From positions 15,425 to 79,424 of the forward strand of contig CAZIDY010000012.1 in NCBI GenBank assembly GCA_964538505.1: a stretch of DNA of 64,000 bases, read 5' to 3'. This DNA comes from Zeimonas sp964538505. Its GTDB lineage: Bacteria > Pseudomonadota > Gammaproteobacteria > Burkholderiales > Burkholderiaceae_E. The notes under the pieces are model-generated. The model did not search any database, had not been told where the DNA came from, and worked only from the letters and a program-made list of their open reading frames with translations. A program made the position numbers and the translations under genes. Shown one piece after another: positions 44,710 through 54,623 of this stretch (its first letter is position 1; each line of letters opens with the position of its first letter).

Positions 44710-45170
44710 AGCGGCTCGATGAAATCGACCGACGCATCCTGCGCGAACTGCAGCACGAAGGCCGGATGACGAACCAGGCGCTCGCCGAACGCGTCGGCCT
44801 GTCGCCGCGCGCCTGCCTCGATCGCGTGCGTCGGCTCGAACGCGACCGCATCATCGAGGGCTACCAGGCGATCATCGGTCGCGCTGCGCTCGGCGAGATT
44901 CTGATCGTGCACGCCGAAGTCACGCTCGTCGACCAGCGCCAGGCCACGATGCAGCAGTTCGAGCACCGCGCCGCGCAGTGCGCCGAGGTGATCGCCTGCC
45001 ATCTGCTCAGCGGCCCCTACGACTACCTCGTGCGCTTCGCCTGCAGCGACATCGAGCACTACCGCCGCATCTCGGACGCGTGGATCAACGACCTCGGCAT
45101 GGGCGTGTCGCGCATCGTCTCGCACCCCGAGCTCGCGACGGTGAAGGAGTTCGGCGGCTACATGGTCTGA
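44706..45170 (+). CDS. Lrp/AsnC-family transcriptional regulator
   Basis: 154-residue regulator with an N-terminal winged helix (DEIDRRILRELQHEGRMTNQ, recognition helix near SPRACLDRVRRL) and a C-terminal ligand-binding RAM domain ending in the effector region GPYDYLVRF. Its ATG overlaps the stop of the aminotransferase-dihydrolase fusion (ATGA), so the two are translated together. Lrp-family proteins often sense the amino acid used by the adjacent genes, here probably arginine or ornithine; this is an inference. Confidence 0.93.
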   Translation: MKRLDEIDRRILRELQHEGRMTNQALAERVGLSPRACLDRVRRLERDRIIEGYQAIIGRAALGEILIVHAEVTLVDQRQATMQQFEHRAAQCAEVIACHLLSGPYDYLVRFACSDIEHYRRISDAWINDLGMGVSRIVSHPELATVKEFGGYMV

Positions 45171-45219
45171 TCGCGCGGCTTCGCCGGATGCCGCAGAAGC
45201 CGTGAGCCGCGCCCCGGAA

Positions 45220-45241
45220 GGACCCCGCGACAGCGGGGTCC
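45220..45241. terminator. GC-rich hairpin between convergent genes
   Basis: GGACCCCGC and GCGGGGTCC pair around GACA. It lies between the Lrp and PEP-CTERM stop codons. No T-run follows, so it would be a weak intrinsic terminator. Confidence 0.5.
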
Positions 45242-45253
45242 CCGGTCATGCGG

Positions 45254-46042
45254 TCAGGTCGCCCTGCGACGGACGAAGCCGACGCCGGCCAACGCGAGAC
45301 CCATCAGCGCAAGCGTCGCCGGCTCCGGCACCCGAACTGCGGTGATCTGCACGTTGATGTCACTGGACTTGTCCCAGCCCGAACCGCCGGCGTTGCGGTC
45401 GCTGTCCCAGACGGTGCGGGTCCAGTCGTTCGGATCGAACGAGAAGTACCGGTCGTCGGCGCCGTCCTGCCGGCTGCCGCTCAAGGCCGCGTTCGACGCA
45501 TGGCTGAACCAGCCGAAGCCGTCGCCGGAAACGGCGAAATCGTACAGATCGCCGCCGTCCACCACGATGTCGAGGCCGCTGAAGGTCGTCTGGATCACGG
45601 CGTAGCGAATGCCGCCGTTGCCTTCGTAGAAACTGGTTCCCGCGAGGTCGGGGTACGACACCACCGCGTGCGTGATGGCCGGATTGCTGTTGCTGTTCCC
45701 GGTCACCGCCCCGGAGGCGACCTGCGCCAGCGCGCCGCCTTCGCGTCCGAGGTAGAGCGCGATATTGCTCACGTCGAGGCTGAGCGGAGCGTATTGCGCG
45801 CCCCACACCGTCAGCGTGTCGATGCGGTACTTCTGGCCCGCTACGCCGATGCTGAAGTTGTCGCCGACGACCTCTCCGCCTACGTACCAGCTGACGTTGC
45901 TCCGGTTCGCACCCGCGGCGTTGTTCAGGTTCTCGCTCGGCAGGCCCCGGTCGAATACCAGCGGGGCGGCCGACGCGCTCGTGGAAAGGATCAGGCAGGC
46001 GGCAGCGCCGGTGACCAGGAAGGAAAGCGTTCGTGCGTGCAA
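45254..46042 (-). CDS. PEP-CTERM sorting domain protein
   Basis: 262-residue exported protein. A signal peptide (FLVTGAAACLILSTSASA) covers the first 28 residues. The middle is a beta-rich domain without a named motif. The C-terminus VPEPATLALMGLALAGVGF followed by a basic tail is the PEP-CTERM signal cut by exosortase and linked to exopolysaccharide and floc formation. No exosortase gene is in the window. The TTG at 46042 is chosen because CGGAG lies about 8 bases upstream and it starts the signal peptide correctly. A sigma-54-type promoter lies about 110 bases upstream. Confidence 0.9.
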   Translation of the reverse strand: MHARTLSFLVTGAAACLILSTSASAAPLVFDRGLPSENLNNAAGANRSNVSWYVGGEVVGDNFSIGVAGQKYRIDTLTVWGAQYAPLSLDVSNIALYLGREGGALAQVASGAVTGNSNSNPAITHAVVSYPDLAGTSFYEGNGGIRYAVIQTTFSGLDIVVDGGDLYDFAVSGDGFGWFSHASNAALSGSRQDGADDRYFSFDPNDWTRTVWDSDRNAGGSGWDKSSDINVQITAVRVPEPATLALMGLALAGVGFVRRRAT

Positions 46043-46151
46043 GAGAAGGCTCCGTGCAATTTGTCTGCCACCGTCGGGCGGCGGGATGGCGGATGCGGGT
46101 CGAACGACGCAGCGACGGAACGCACACCGCAACAAGAAGCAATATTGCTCA

Positions 46152-46167
46152 TGCAACAATTGCGCCA
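46152..46167 (-). promoter_or_regulatory. Sigma-54 (RpoN) promoter for the PEP-CTERM gene
   Basis: On the minus strand TGGCGCAATTGTTGCA shows the -24 GG and -12 GC ten bases apart and keeps the TGGC and TTGC blocks of the RpoN consensus. The predicted start is near 46141, about 100 bases before the TTG. Two palindromes upstream, at 46215-46228 and 46271-46286, lie at distances typical for an enhancer-binding activator. Confidence 0.65.
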
Positions 46168-46270
46168 CCTGGATGCGCGAAATCTTTAACCCGCTGACTC
46201 TAAAGGTCTTTCCAGTGGTCTCGACCACGCGCCCGACGAGCAACACCATCCTGGTGTCAAGCAGACCGAC

Positions 46271-46286
46271 ACCGGGTTTACCCGGT
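46271..46286. terminator. Short hairpin behind exonuclease III gene
   Basis: ACCGGG and CCCGGT pair around a TTTA loop, nine bases past the exonuclease III stop. It could be a terminator for that gene or an activator site for the sigma-54 promoter downstream. Confidence 0.4.
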
Positions 46287-46295
46287 CCAGCGGAT

Positions 46296-47072
46296 TCAGC
46301 GCAATGCGTAGTCGACGGTCAGCGGCGCGTGATCCGAGAAGCGCGCTGCGGTGAAGATCTCCGCCCGCCTTGCCTTCGACGCGATCCCCGGCGTAGCGAT
46401 CTGGTAATCGATCCGCCACCCGACGTTCTTTGCCCACGCCTGCCCTCGGTTGCTCCACCAGGTGTAGCCGGCGTCGGTCGCATCGGGCTCGAGCCTGCGA
46501 TACACGTCGACCCAGCCCAGCCCGTCGAACACCTCCGACAGCCACGCGCGCTCCTCGGGCAGGAAGCCCGAGTTCTTCTGGTTCGATCGCCAGTTCTTCA
46601 GGTCGACCTCGCGGTGCGCGATGTTCCAGTCGCCGCAGAGGATCACTTCGCGGCCGCTTGCGATCAGCTCGCGCAGGTGCTGCTGGAACTCCGCAAGGAA
46701 GCGGAACTTCGCCTCCTGCCGCTCGGGCGAGCTCGATCCGGACGGCACGTAGACCGAAACGACCGTGTACGAACCGAAGTCGAGCTCGAGGTAGCGGCCC
46801 TCGCCGTCGAACTCGGCGCTGCCGAAACCGCTGTGCACCGCACGCGGCCTGCGCCGCGCGTAGATGCCGACGCCGCTGTAGCCCTTGCGCTGCCCGCAGT
46901 CGAAATGCGCGTGCAGCCCGTCGATCGAATGCGTGTCGTCGAGATCGCATTCCTGCGCGCGGACCTCCTGCACGCAGACGAGATCGGCGCGCTGCGCCTT
47001 CGCCCATTCGACCCACCCGCGCCGCGCAGCGGAGCGTATGCCGTTCAGGTTCAACGTGACCACCCGTATCAT
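46296..47072 (-). CDS. xthA: Exodeoxyribonuclease III (AP endonuclease)
   Basis: 258-residue DNA-repair nuclease of the ExoIII/Ape1 family. Motifs are TLNLNGIRSAARRG at the start, VQEVRAQ with the metal-binding Glu, GDWNIAHREVDLKN with catalytic Asp and Asn, and the closing FSDHAPLTVDY with Asp-His. The ATG at 47072 gives the normal start of the family. It is divergent from pyrE, with only 33 bases between starts, an arrangement seen in betaproteobacteria. Confidence 0.95.
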   Translation of the reverse strand: MIRVVTLNLNGIRSAARRGWVEWAKAQRADLVCVQEVRAQECDLDDTHSIDGLHAHFDCGQRKGYSGVGIYARRRPRAVHSGFGSAEFDGEGRYLELDFGSYTVVSVYVPSGSSSPERQEAKFRFLAEFQQHLRELIASGREVILCGDWNIAHREVDLKNWRSNQKNSGFLPEERAWLSEVFDGLGWVDVYRRLEPDATDAGYTWWSNRGQAWAKNVGWRIDYQIATPGIASKARRAEIFTAARFSDHAPLTVDYALR

Positions 47073-47105
47073 TGCGCCGACGCTTCCTCCCCTGGTCCAC
47101 GAAAA

Positions 47106-47801
47106 ATGGCAGACGATCTGCGCGCGGAGTTTATCCGCTTCGCCGTCGACGCCGGCGTACTGCGCTTCGGTGAGTTCCGCACCAAGGCCGGACGCCTGTC
47201 GCCGTACTTCTTCAACGCCGGCCTGTTCTGCGACGGCGCATCGCTCGGTCGGCTCGCGCATTTCTATGCGCACGCGCTGCTCGGTGCGGAACGTGAAGGA
47301 CGCGTCGCCTTCGACCTGCTGTTCGGCCCCGCGTACAAGGGGATTCCACTCGCCAGCGCAACCGCGGTTGCGCTCGCGCAGCAGGGGCGCAACGTCGGCT
47401 ACGCCTTCAACCGCAAGGAAACGAAGGACCACGGCGAAGGCGGCACGCTGATCGGCGCACCGCTCGCCGGCCGCGTCGTGATCGTCGACGACGTGATCAG
47501 CGCCGGCACCTCGGTGGGCGAATCGGTGGAGATCATCCGCGCGCAGGGCGCCGAGCCGGCAGCGGTGCTGATCGCGCTCGATCGCGAGGAACGCAGCGGC
47601 AACGCCACCGAGATCGGCGAACGTTCGGCGGCGCAGGAGGTCGAGCGCAGCCACGGCATTCCGGTGATCGCCGTGGCGACGCTCACCGACCTGCTCGGCT
47701 TCCTCGACTCCGGCCAGGCGCTCGCTGCGGGCGTTTCAGAGTACCGCGAGCGCGTTGCCGACTATCGGGCGCGATACGGCGCGCCCGACCAACCTACTTG
47801 A
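47106..47801 (+). CDS. pyrE: Orotate phosphoribosyltransferase
   Basis: 231-residue enzyme of pyrimidine synthesis that joins orotate to PRPP. Key parts are LSPYFFNAGLF, GPAYKGIPLASATAVAL, the flexible loop FNRKETKDHGEGG and the PRPP-binding VVIVDDVISAGTSVGE. The ATG at 47106 has no clear ribosome site. The 3' end overlaps the convergent dodecin gene by eight bases. Confidence 0.97.
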   Translation: MADDLRAEFIRFAVDAGVLRFGEFRTKAGRLSPYFFNAGLFCDGASLGRLAHFYAHALLGAEREGRVAFDLLFGPAYKGIPLASATAVALAQQGRNVGYAFNRKETKDHGEGGTLIGAPLAGRVVIVDDVISAGTSVGESVEIIRAQGAEPAAVLIALDREERSGNATEIGERSAAQEVERSHGIPVIAVATLTDLLGFLDSGQALAAGVSEYRERVADYRARYGAPDQPT

Positions 47802-47994
47802 GCACGAAGGTGACCTTCAGCGTCACGCGGTACTCGGTGATCTTGCCGTTGCTGATCGCCACCTGCTGATCCTGGATCCAGGCGCCGCTCACGTCCTCCA
47901 GCGAATCGGTCGCGCGTGCGATGCCCTGCGCGACGGCGTCGTCGAAGCTCTTGCTGCTCGACGCCTTGATCTCGATGACCTTGGCTACGGACAT
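47794..47994 (-). CDS. Dodecin family flavin-binding protein
   Basis: 66-residue protein matching dodecin, which forms a hollow dodecamer that stores or buffers flavins. It has the expected pattern VIEIKASSSKSFDDAVAQGI, ARATDSLEDVSGAWIQDQ with the flavin-stacking Trp, and VTLKVTFVLK at the end. GAGGAGGG precedes the ATG. It overlaps the pyrE 3' end on the opposite strand. Confidence 0.94.
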   Translation of the reverse strand: MSVAKVIEIKASSSKSFDDAVAQGIARATDSLEDVSGAWIQDQQVAISNGKITEYRVTLKVTFVLK

Positions 47995-48085
47995 GATGGC
48001 CCTCCTCTGATGAAGACGTGCGGTCCCGGCCGTTGTAGCACGGATCCGCGCGCCGACGCCCGTTCCCGCAGTCGCGCGACGCGGT

Positions 48086-49594
<1,509 letters not shown>

Positions 49595-49630
49595 TGCTTC
49601 GACCGTCCGTTCGTTCCCTCGTTCGTGCGC

Positions 49631-50143
49631 TCAGTGACGCGCACAGGCTCCGGTAGCCGGATCGAACATCACCGGCCACGCCGAATCGTAGACGCCCGGC
49701 GTGCACCGGCTCTCGCAGCCGGCGTGCGCGAGCGTGATGCGTCTCGGTTCCTGCCAGACCATCAGCCGGCAGCCGCTGCCGTCGCGCGCAGCGAGCTCGA
49801 TGTGCGGACGATGCTTCGTCTGTCGGAAGTCCACCTGTCGGAAGCTGCAGCTTCCGCGACGGCCGACCTGGATCGTCCAGTCGAGCGCCAGCACACGATT
49901 GTCGCGCACGTTCAACCGCGCGTTCTCGCGGAAGCCGTCGTCCTCGGTCTGCACGCAGACGCCGTCGAGATCGATCGGACGGTCGGCGATCGGCGCCGGA
50001 CCGGGGCCGCGTCCCGGCAGCGGAATGGGAATCGGGATCACCGAGCAGCCGCCCAGCGCAAGCAGCGCCGCACCGAGCAGCGCCCGGCCGGGCAGCAATG
50101 CCCGCCCTCGCCGCACCGACGCCGGGGGCTGCGCACGTCGCAT
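49631..50143 (-). CDS. Hypothetical lipoprotein
   Basis: 170-residue protein I do not recognise. A basic N-terminus and a hydrophobic stretch end in the lipobox LALGGCS near residue 33, so it is likely anchored in the outer membrane. A Pro/Gly/Ile stretch follows, then a beta-rich domain with six cysteines (for example GSCSFRQVDF and AGCESRCTPG) that could form disulfides. It sits between gatA and gatB, 11 bases after gatA and 36 before gatB, so it shares their transcript although the function appears unrelated. Confidence 0.8.
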   Translation of the reverse strand: MRRAQPPASVRRGRALLPGRALLGAALLALGGCSVIPIPIPLPGRGPGPAPIADRPIDLDGVCVQTEDDGFRENARLNVRDNRVLALDWTIQVGRRGSCSFRQVDFRQTKHRPHIELAARDGSGCRLMVWQEPRRITLAHAGCESRCTPGVYDSAWPVMFDPATGACARH

Positions 50144-50154
50144 TGCCGCGGGCT

Positions 50155-51615
50155 TCAGGACGGCCGCTGCAGGTGCCACGCGCTCGCCTGCTGGAACGCG
50201 TGCGCGACGTTCAGCAGGCGTGCTTCGTCGAAGGCGCGGCCGATCAGCTGCAGCCCGACCGGCCGTCCGCGCTCGCCGAAACCGGCGGGAACCGACATGC
50301 CGGGCAATCCGGCCAGCGACGCCGGCAACGTGTAAGCGTCGGCAAGGTAGTTGCGCACCGGATCGTCGATCCGGGAGCCGATGTCCCACGCGACCGTGGG
50401 CGCCACCGGCCCGGCGACGACGTCGACCGTGTCGAACACACGCCGGAAGTCGTCGGCGATCAACCTCCGCAGCTTCTGCGCCTGCAGGTAATAGGCGTCG
50501 TAGTAGCCGTGCGACAGCACGTAGGTACCGACGAGCACGCGCCGCTTGACCTCGTCGCCGAAAGCTTCTGCGCGCGTGTTGCAGTACATCTCGCGCAGGT
50601 CGTCGTAGCGCGCCGCACGATGCCCGTAGCGCACGCCGTCGAAACGCGAGAGATTGCTCGACGCCTCGGCCGGTGCCAGCACGTAGTACGCTGGAATCGC
50701 CAGGTCGGTCTTCGGCAGCGACACGTCGACGAGCTCGACGCCCAGGCCGCGCAGCGTCTCGAGCGCTGCTTCGACCGCCGCACGCACGTCGTCGGCGAGG
50801 CCGTCGCCGAGGAACTCGCGCGGCACGCCGATGCGAAGCCCGGCGATCGGACGGTCGAGCTCGCGCGTGAAATCTTCCCCCGGGCGCTCGACGCTCGTCG
50901 AATCGCGCGCATCGAAGCCGGCGATCGCCGACAGCACCACGCCGCAATCCTCGGCGGTGGTCGCCATCACGCCGGCCTGATCGAGGCTCGATGCGAAGGC
51001 AACGATTCCGTGGCGCGAAACACGGCCGTAGGTGGGCTTGAGCCCCGTCACGCCGCAGAAGGCCGCCGGCTCGCGCACCGAGCCGCCGGTGTCGGTTCCG
51101 GTGGCCACCGGAACGAGACCCGCGGCCACCGCGGCCGCCGAGCCGCCCGAGGAGCCGCCGGAGATCGCATCCCGATCCCACGGATTGCGCACGACGCCGA
51201 AATACGAATGCTCGTTCGACCCCCCCATGGCGAATTCGTCGCAATTGGTCTTGCCGATGCATACCGAACCGGCGTCGACGAGACGCTCGACCACCGCGGC
51301 ATCGAAGGGGCTCACGTAGCGCTCGAGCATCTTCGAGCCGGCGGTAGTACGCCAGCCGCGCGTAACGAAGACGTCCTTGTGCGCGATCGGCACGCCGAGC
51401 AGCGCTCCACGCTCGCCGCGCGCCCTGCGCGCGTCGGCCTCGCGCGCCTGCGCCAGCGTTCGCTCGGGCTGGACATCGATGAACGCGTTCAGCTCGCTCG
51501 CCGCTACACGACGCAGGTACTCCTCGGCGAGCTCGACCGCCGACACGCGCTTCGCATCGAGCGCCTCGCGCAGCGCGCGCATCGAGGCGCGCTCGGCAAA
51601 CGCGAAGGCACTCAC
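50155..51615 (-). CDS. gatA: Aspartyl/glutamyl-tRNA amidotransferase subunit A
   Basis: 486-residue amidase-signature subunit that releases ammonia from glutamine for tRNA amidation. The Ser-Ser-Lys triad is visible: Lys in GVPIAHKDVF, and the serines in AISGGSSGGSAAAVAAGLVP. The GTG at 51615 overlaps the gatC stop (GTGA), with GGAAGG about 7 bases upstream. Confidence 0.97.
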   Translation of the reverse strand: MSAFAFAERASMRALREALDAKRVSAVELAEEYLRRVAASELNAFIDVQPERTLAQAREADARRARGERGALLGVPIAHKDVFVTRGWRTTAGSKMLERYVSPFDAAVVERLVDAGSVCIGKTNCDEFAMGGSNEHSYFGVVRNPWDRDAISGGSSGGSAAAVAAGLVPVATGTDTGGSVREPAAFCGVTGLKPTYGRVSRHGIVAFASSLDQAGVMATTAEDCGVVLSAIAGFDARDSTSVERPGEDFTRELDRPIAGLRIGVPREFLGDGLADDVRAAVEAALETLRGLGVELVDVSLPKTDLAIPAYYVLAPAEASSNLSRFDGVRYGHRAARYDDLREMYCNTRAEAFGDEVKRRVLVGTYVLSHGYYDAYYLQAQKLRRLIADDFRRVFDTVDVVAGPVAPTVAWDIGSRIDDPVRNYLADAYTLPASLAGLPGMSVPAGFGERGRPVGLQLIGRAFDEARLLNVAHAFQQASAWHLQRPS

Positions 51616-51920
51616 TCGATGACCTTCGGAACGAGATAGAGCCCGCGCTCGACGGCCGGTGCCATCGCCTGGCCCGCCTCGCGTCGGTCGGTTTCGTCGG
51701 CGACGTCGTCGCGCAGCCGCAGCGTCTGGTCGTGCGGGTGCGTCATCGGCTCGACGCCGGTGGTGTCGACGGCGCGCAGCCGCTCGAAGAGCGCGAGCAC
51801 CTCGCCGAGCTGCGCGGCGGTGCGCTCGATCTCTTCGTCAGTGAGCGCGATACGCGCGAGCGTGGCGATGCGCTCGACCTCGTCGCGCGACAGTGGCTTC
51901 GATGGCAGGGATGCGGACAC
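51612..51920 (-). CDS. gatC: Aspartyl/glutamyl-tRNA amidotransferase subunit C
   Basis: 102-residue small subunit that holds GatA and GatB together. The core reads LSRDEVERIATLARIALTDE followed by LGEVLALFERLRAVDTTGVEP and LYLVPKVIE. The GTG at 51920 gives the usual length; upstream ATG choices would add an unrelated extension. It diverges from mreB, with 148 bases between starts. Confidence 0.93.
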   Translation of the reverse strand: MSASLPSKPLSRDEVERIATLARIALTDEEIERTAAQLGEVLALFERLRAVDTTGVEPMTHPHDQTLRLRDDVADETDRREAGQAMAPAVERGLYLVPKVIE

Positions 51921-52068
51921 GGCTCGGAACGACGGGAAGGCAGGCGGCAGGCGCTGCCTCCAGGAGGCAGCCGACGGACGGCATGCTCGGGGGAAGAACG
52001 ACGACACGACCGCCGGGTCGACGGGAAATTATACGGTATCATGCGACGCGAATTTCACGGGTCGCGAA

Positions 52069-53112
52069 ATGCTCGGGTTCCTGCGTAAATACTTCTCCAA
52101 CGACCTGGCGATCGACCTCGGAACGGCCAACACGCTGATCTACGTGCGCGCCAAGGGCATCGTCCTCAACGAGCCCTCGGTCGTCGCCATTCGCCAGGAA
52201 GGCGGCCCCAGCGGCAAGAAGACCATCGCCGCGGTCGGCACCGAAGCGAAGCAGATGCTCGGTCGGGTGCCCGGCAACATCGAGGCGATCCGCCCGATGA
52301 AGGACGGCGTCATCGCCGACTTCACCGTCACCGAGCAGATGCTCAAGCAGTTCATCAAGATGGTGCACGAGTCGCGGCTGTTCTCGCCGAGTCCGCGCAT
52401 CATCATCTGCGTGCCCTGCGGTTCCACGCAGGTCGAGCGTCGCGCGATCCGCGAGTCCGCGCTCGGTGCGGGCGCCTCGCAGGTGTTCCTGATCGAGGAA
52501 CCGATGGCCGCCGCGATCGGCGCCGGCCTGCCGGTGTCGGAGGCCGCGGGCTCGATGGTCGTCGACATCGGCGGCGGCACCACCGAGGTCGGCGTCATCT
52601 CGCTCGGCGGGATGGTCTACAAGGGCTCGGTGCGCGTCGGCGGCGACAAGTTCGACGAAGCGATCATCAACTACATCCGCCGCAACTACGGCATGCTGAT
52701 CGGCGAGCCCACCGCCGAGGCGATCAAGAACACGATCGGCTCCGCGTTCCCCGGCTCCGAGATCCGCGAGATGGAAGTCAAGGGACGCAATCTGTCCGAG
52801 GGCATCCCGCGCAGCTTCACGATCACCTCCAACGAGATCCTCGAGGCCCTCACCGATCCGCTGAACCAGATCGTCTCGGCCGTGAAGATCGCGCTCGAGC
52901 AGACGCCGCCGGAACTCGGCGCCGACATCACCGAGCGCGGCATCATGCTCACCGGCGGCGGTGCGCTGCTGAGCGACCTCGATCGGCTCCTCATCGAAGA
53001 GAGCGGCCTGCCGGTGCTCGTCGCCGAAGACCCGCTCACCTGTGTCGTGCGCGGCTGCGGAATGGCGCTCGAGCGCATGGAGAAGCTGGGCATGATCTTC
53101 ACCAGCGAGTGA
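52069..53112 (+). CDS. mreB: Rod-shape determining protein MreB
   Basis: 347-residue bacterial actin that organises cell-wall elongation. ATP-site motifs are NDLAIDLGTANTLIYVRAKG (phosphate 1), VDIGGGTTEVGVISLGG (phosphate 2) and TGGGALLSDLDRLL (adenosine). An amphipathic N-terminus (MLGFLRKYF) attaches it to the membrane. The ATG at 52069 gives the standard start. TATACG/TATCAT sequences 30-35 bases upstream may include the -10. It heads the mreBCD-mrdA-rodA operon. Confidence 0.98.
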   Translation: MLGFLRKYFSNDLAIDLGTANTLIYVRAKGIVLNEPSVVAIRQEGGPSGKKTIAAVGTEAKQMLGRVPGNIEAIRPMKDGVIADFTVTEQMLKQFIKMVHESRLFSPSPRIIICVPCGSTQVERRAIRESALGAGASQVFLIEEPMAAAIGAGLPVSEAAGSMVVDIGGGTTEVGVISLGGMVYKGSVRVGGDKFDEAIINYIRRNYGMLIGEPTAEAIKNTIGSAFPGSEIREMEVKGRNLSEGIPRSFTITSNEILEALTDPLNQIVSAVKIALEQTPPELGADITERGIMLTGGGALLSDLDRLLIEESGLPVLVAEDPLTCVVRGCGMALERMEKLGMIFTSE

Positions 53113-53167
53113 CGCCTTGCGCGGGGCCCCGGGCCCGCGCGAGGACGCTCGCCTCTGACGGCGTCCC

Positions 53168-54061
53168 GTGAACAGCAGTCCGCCGCCGTTCTTCAAGCAG
53201 GGCCCTTCCGCCAACGCCCGGCTGCTCTTCTTCTCGCTGCTCGCGATCGCGCTGCTCGTCGTCGACTCGCGCATCGAGCTGCTCGGCCGCCTGCGACAGG
53301 GCATCGCCACCGTGCTGTACCCGGTTCAACGAACGCTGCTCGTTCCGCGCGACGTGCTCGAAGTCGGCTCGCAATACGTCGGTGAGGTCACGCAGCTGCG
53401 TGCGGAGAACGCCGAGCTGCGACGGATCGAGACGGCGAACGCCCGGGCGCTGCTGCAGACCGAGCAACTCGCTGCGGAGAACCGCCAGCTGCGCCAGCTG
53501 CTCGCGATGCGCGACCGCACCGTGCTGCGCTCGACGGTCGCCGAGGTGCTCTACGACGCACGCGATGCGTTCTCCCGACGACTCGTGCTCGACAAGGGCT
53601 TGCAACACGGCGTCGCGGCCGGCCAGCCGGTGATCGACGCCGCCGGCGTCATCGGCCAGGTGACGCGCGTGTATCCGCTGTCGAGCGAGGTGACCCTCGT
53701 CACCGACCGCGAATCGACGATTCCCGTGGAGCTGCGCCGGACCGGCGAGCGCTCGGTCGCCTACGGCGGTTCGATCGACGGCACGGTGGAGCTGCGCTAC
53801 CTGCGCACCAACGCCGACGTCCGTGCCGGCGACGTGCTCGTCACCTCCGGGCTCGACGGCGTATTCCCCGCCGGGCTGCCGGTCGGCACCGTGCGCTCGG
53901 TCGAGGTCGGCTCGTCGGCTTTCGTTCGCGTGATCGTCGACCCGGCCGCGCAGGTGGAGCGCACGCGGCTGCTGCTCGTGCTGCTCGCCGACCCGCCGCG
54001 GATCCCGAAAGCCGTGCCGCCCGACGACAGCGCGCCGCAGCGCCAGGCGCGCGGAGGATAG
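53168..54061 (+). CDS. mreC: Rod-shape determining protein MreC
   Basis: 297-residue periplasmic scaffold anchored by one membrane helix at residues 18-36. A coiled coil follows (VTQLRAENAELRRIETANAR onward), then two beta-barrel domains with GVAAGQPVIDAAGVIGQV and DVLVTSGLDGVFPAGLPVG. It links MreB to PBP2 and RodA. The start is GTG at 53168, 55 bases after mreB. Confidence 0.95.
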   Translation: MNSSPPPFFKQGPSANARLLFFSLLAIALLVVDSRIELLGRLRQGIATVLYPVQRTLLVPRDVLEVGSQYVGEVTQLRAENAELRRIETANARALLQTEQLAAENRQLRQLLAMRDRTVLRSTVAEVLYDARDAFSRRLVLDKGLQHGVAAGQPVIDAAGVIGQVTRVYPLSSEVTLVTDRESTIPVELRRTGERSVAYGGSIDGTVELRYLRTNADVRAGDVLVTSGLDGVFPAGLPVGTVRSVEVGSSAFVRVIVDPAAQVERTRLLLVLLADPPRIPKAVPPDDSAPQRQARGG

Positions 54062-54071
54062 GAAGCAGCCG

Positions 54072-54587
54072 ATGCAGATGCAACCGCAATACCTGCTGCT
54101 GCCGGCGAATCGCGCATTCATCACGTTCACGATCGTCACCGCCTTCGTGCTCAACGTGCTGCCGTGGGGGCAGGCCCGCGGCATTCCCGACCTGCTCGCG
54201 CTGGTGCTGGTGTTCTGGAACATCCACCAGCCGCGCATGGTCGGCATCGGCATCGCGTTCCTGTTCGGGCTGCTGATGGACGTGCACGACGGGGCGCTGC
54301 TCGGCGAGCACGCGCTGACCTACACGCTGCTGTCGTACGGCGCGATCGCGATGCATCGTCGCGTGCCGTGGTTCCACATGTTCGGGCAGATGCTGCACGT
54401 GCTGCCGCTGTTCCTGGCGGCGCAGTGCATCGTGCTGCTGGTGCGATTGGCGATCGGCGGGGCGTTTCCGGGGTGGAGCTGGTTTCTGCAGAGCGCGAGC
54501 TGCACGCTGCTGTGGCCGCTGGCCGACTGGCTGCTGCTCGCGCCGCAGCGGCGCGCGGTCGATCGCGATGAGAACCGGCCGATCTGA
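54072..54587 (+). CDS. mreD: Rod-shape determining protein MreD
   Basis: 171-residue inner-membrane protein with five hydrophobic segments. Family features are LNVLPWGQARGIPDLLALVL early and FLFGLLMDVHDGALLGEHAL in the middle. It starts ten bases after mreC with GGAGGA upstream. The operon then runs into a 728-base gap dominated by inverted repeats before mrdA. Confidence 0.93.
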   Translation: MQMQPQYLLLPANRAFITFTIVTAFVLNVLPWGQARGIPDLLALVLVFWNIHQPRMVGIGIAFLFGLLMDVHDGALLGEHALTYTLLSYGAIAMHRRVPWFHMFGQMLHVLPLFLAAQCIVLLVRLAIGGAFPGWSWFLQSASCTLLWPLADWLLLAPQRRAVDRDENRPI

Positions 54588-54623
54588 CGTGAGCGGTTGC
54601 CTCCTTCCTGCGTTGGCGCGTTC

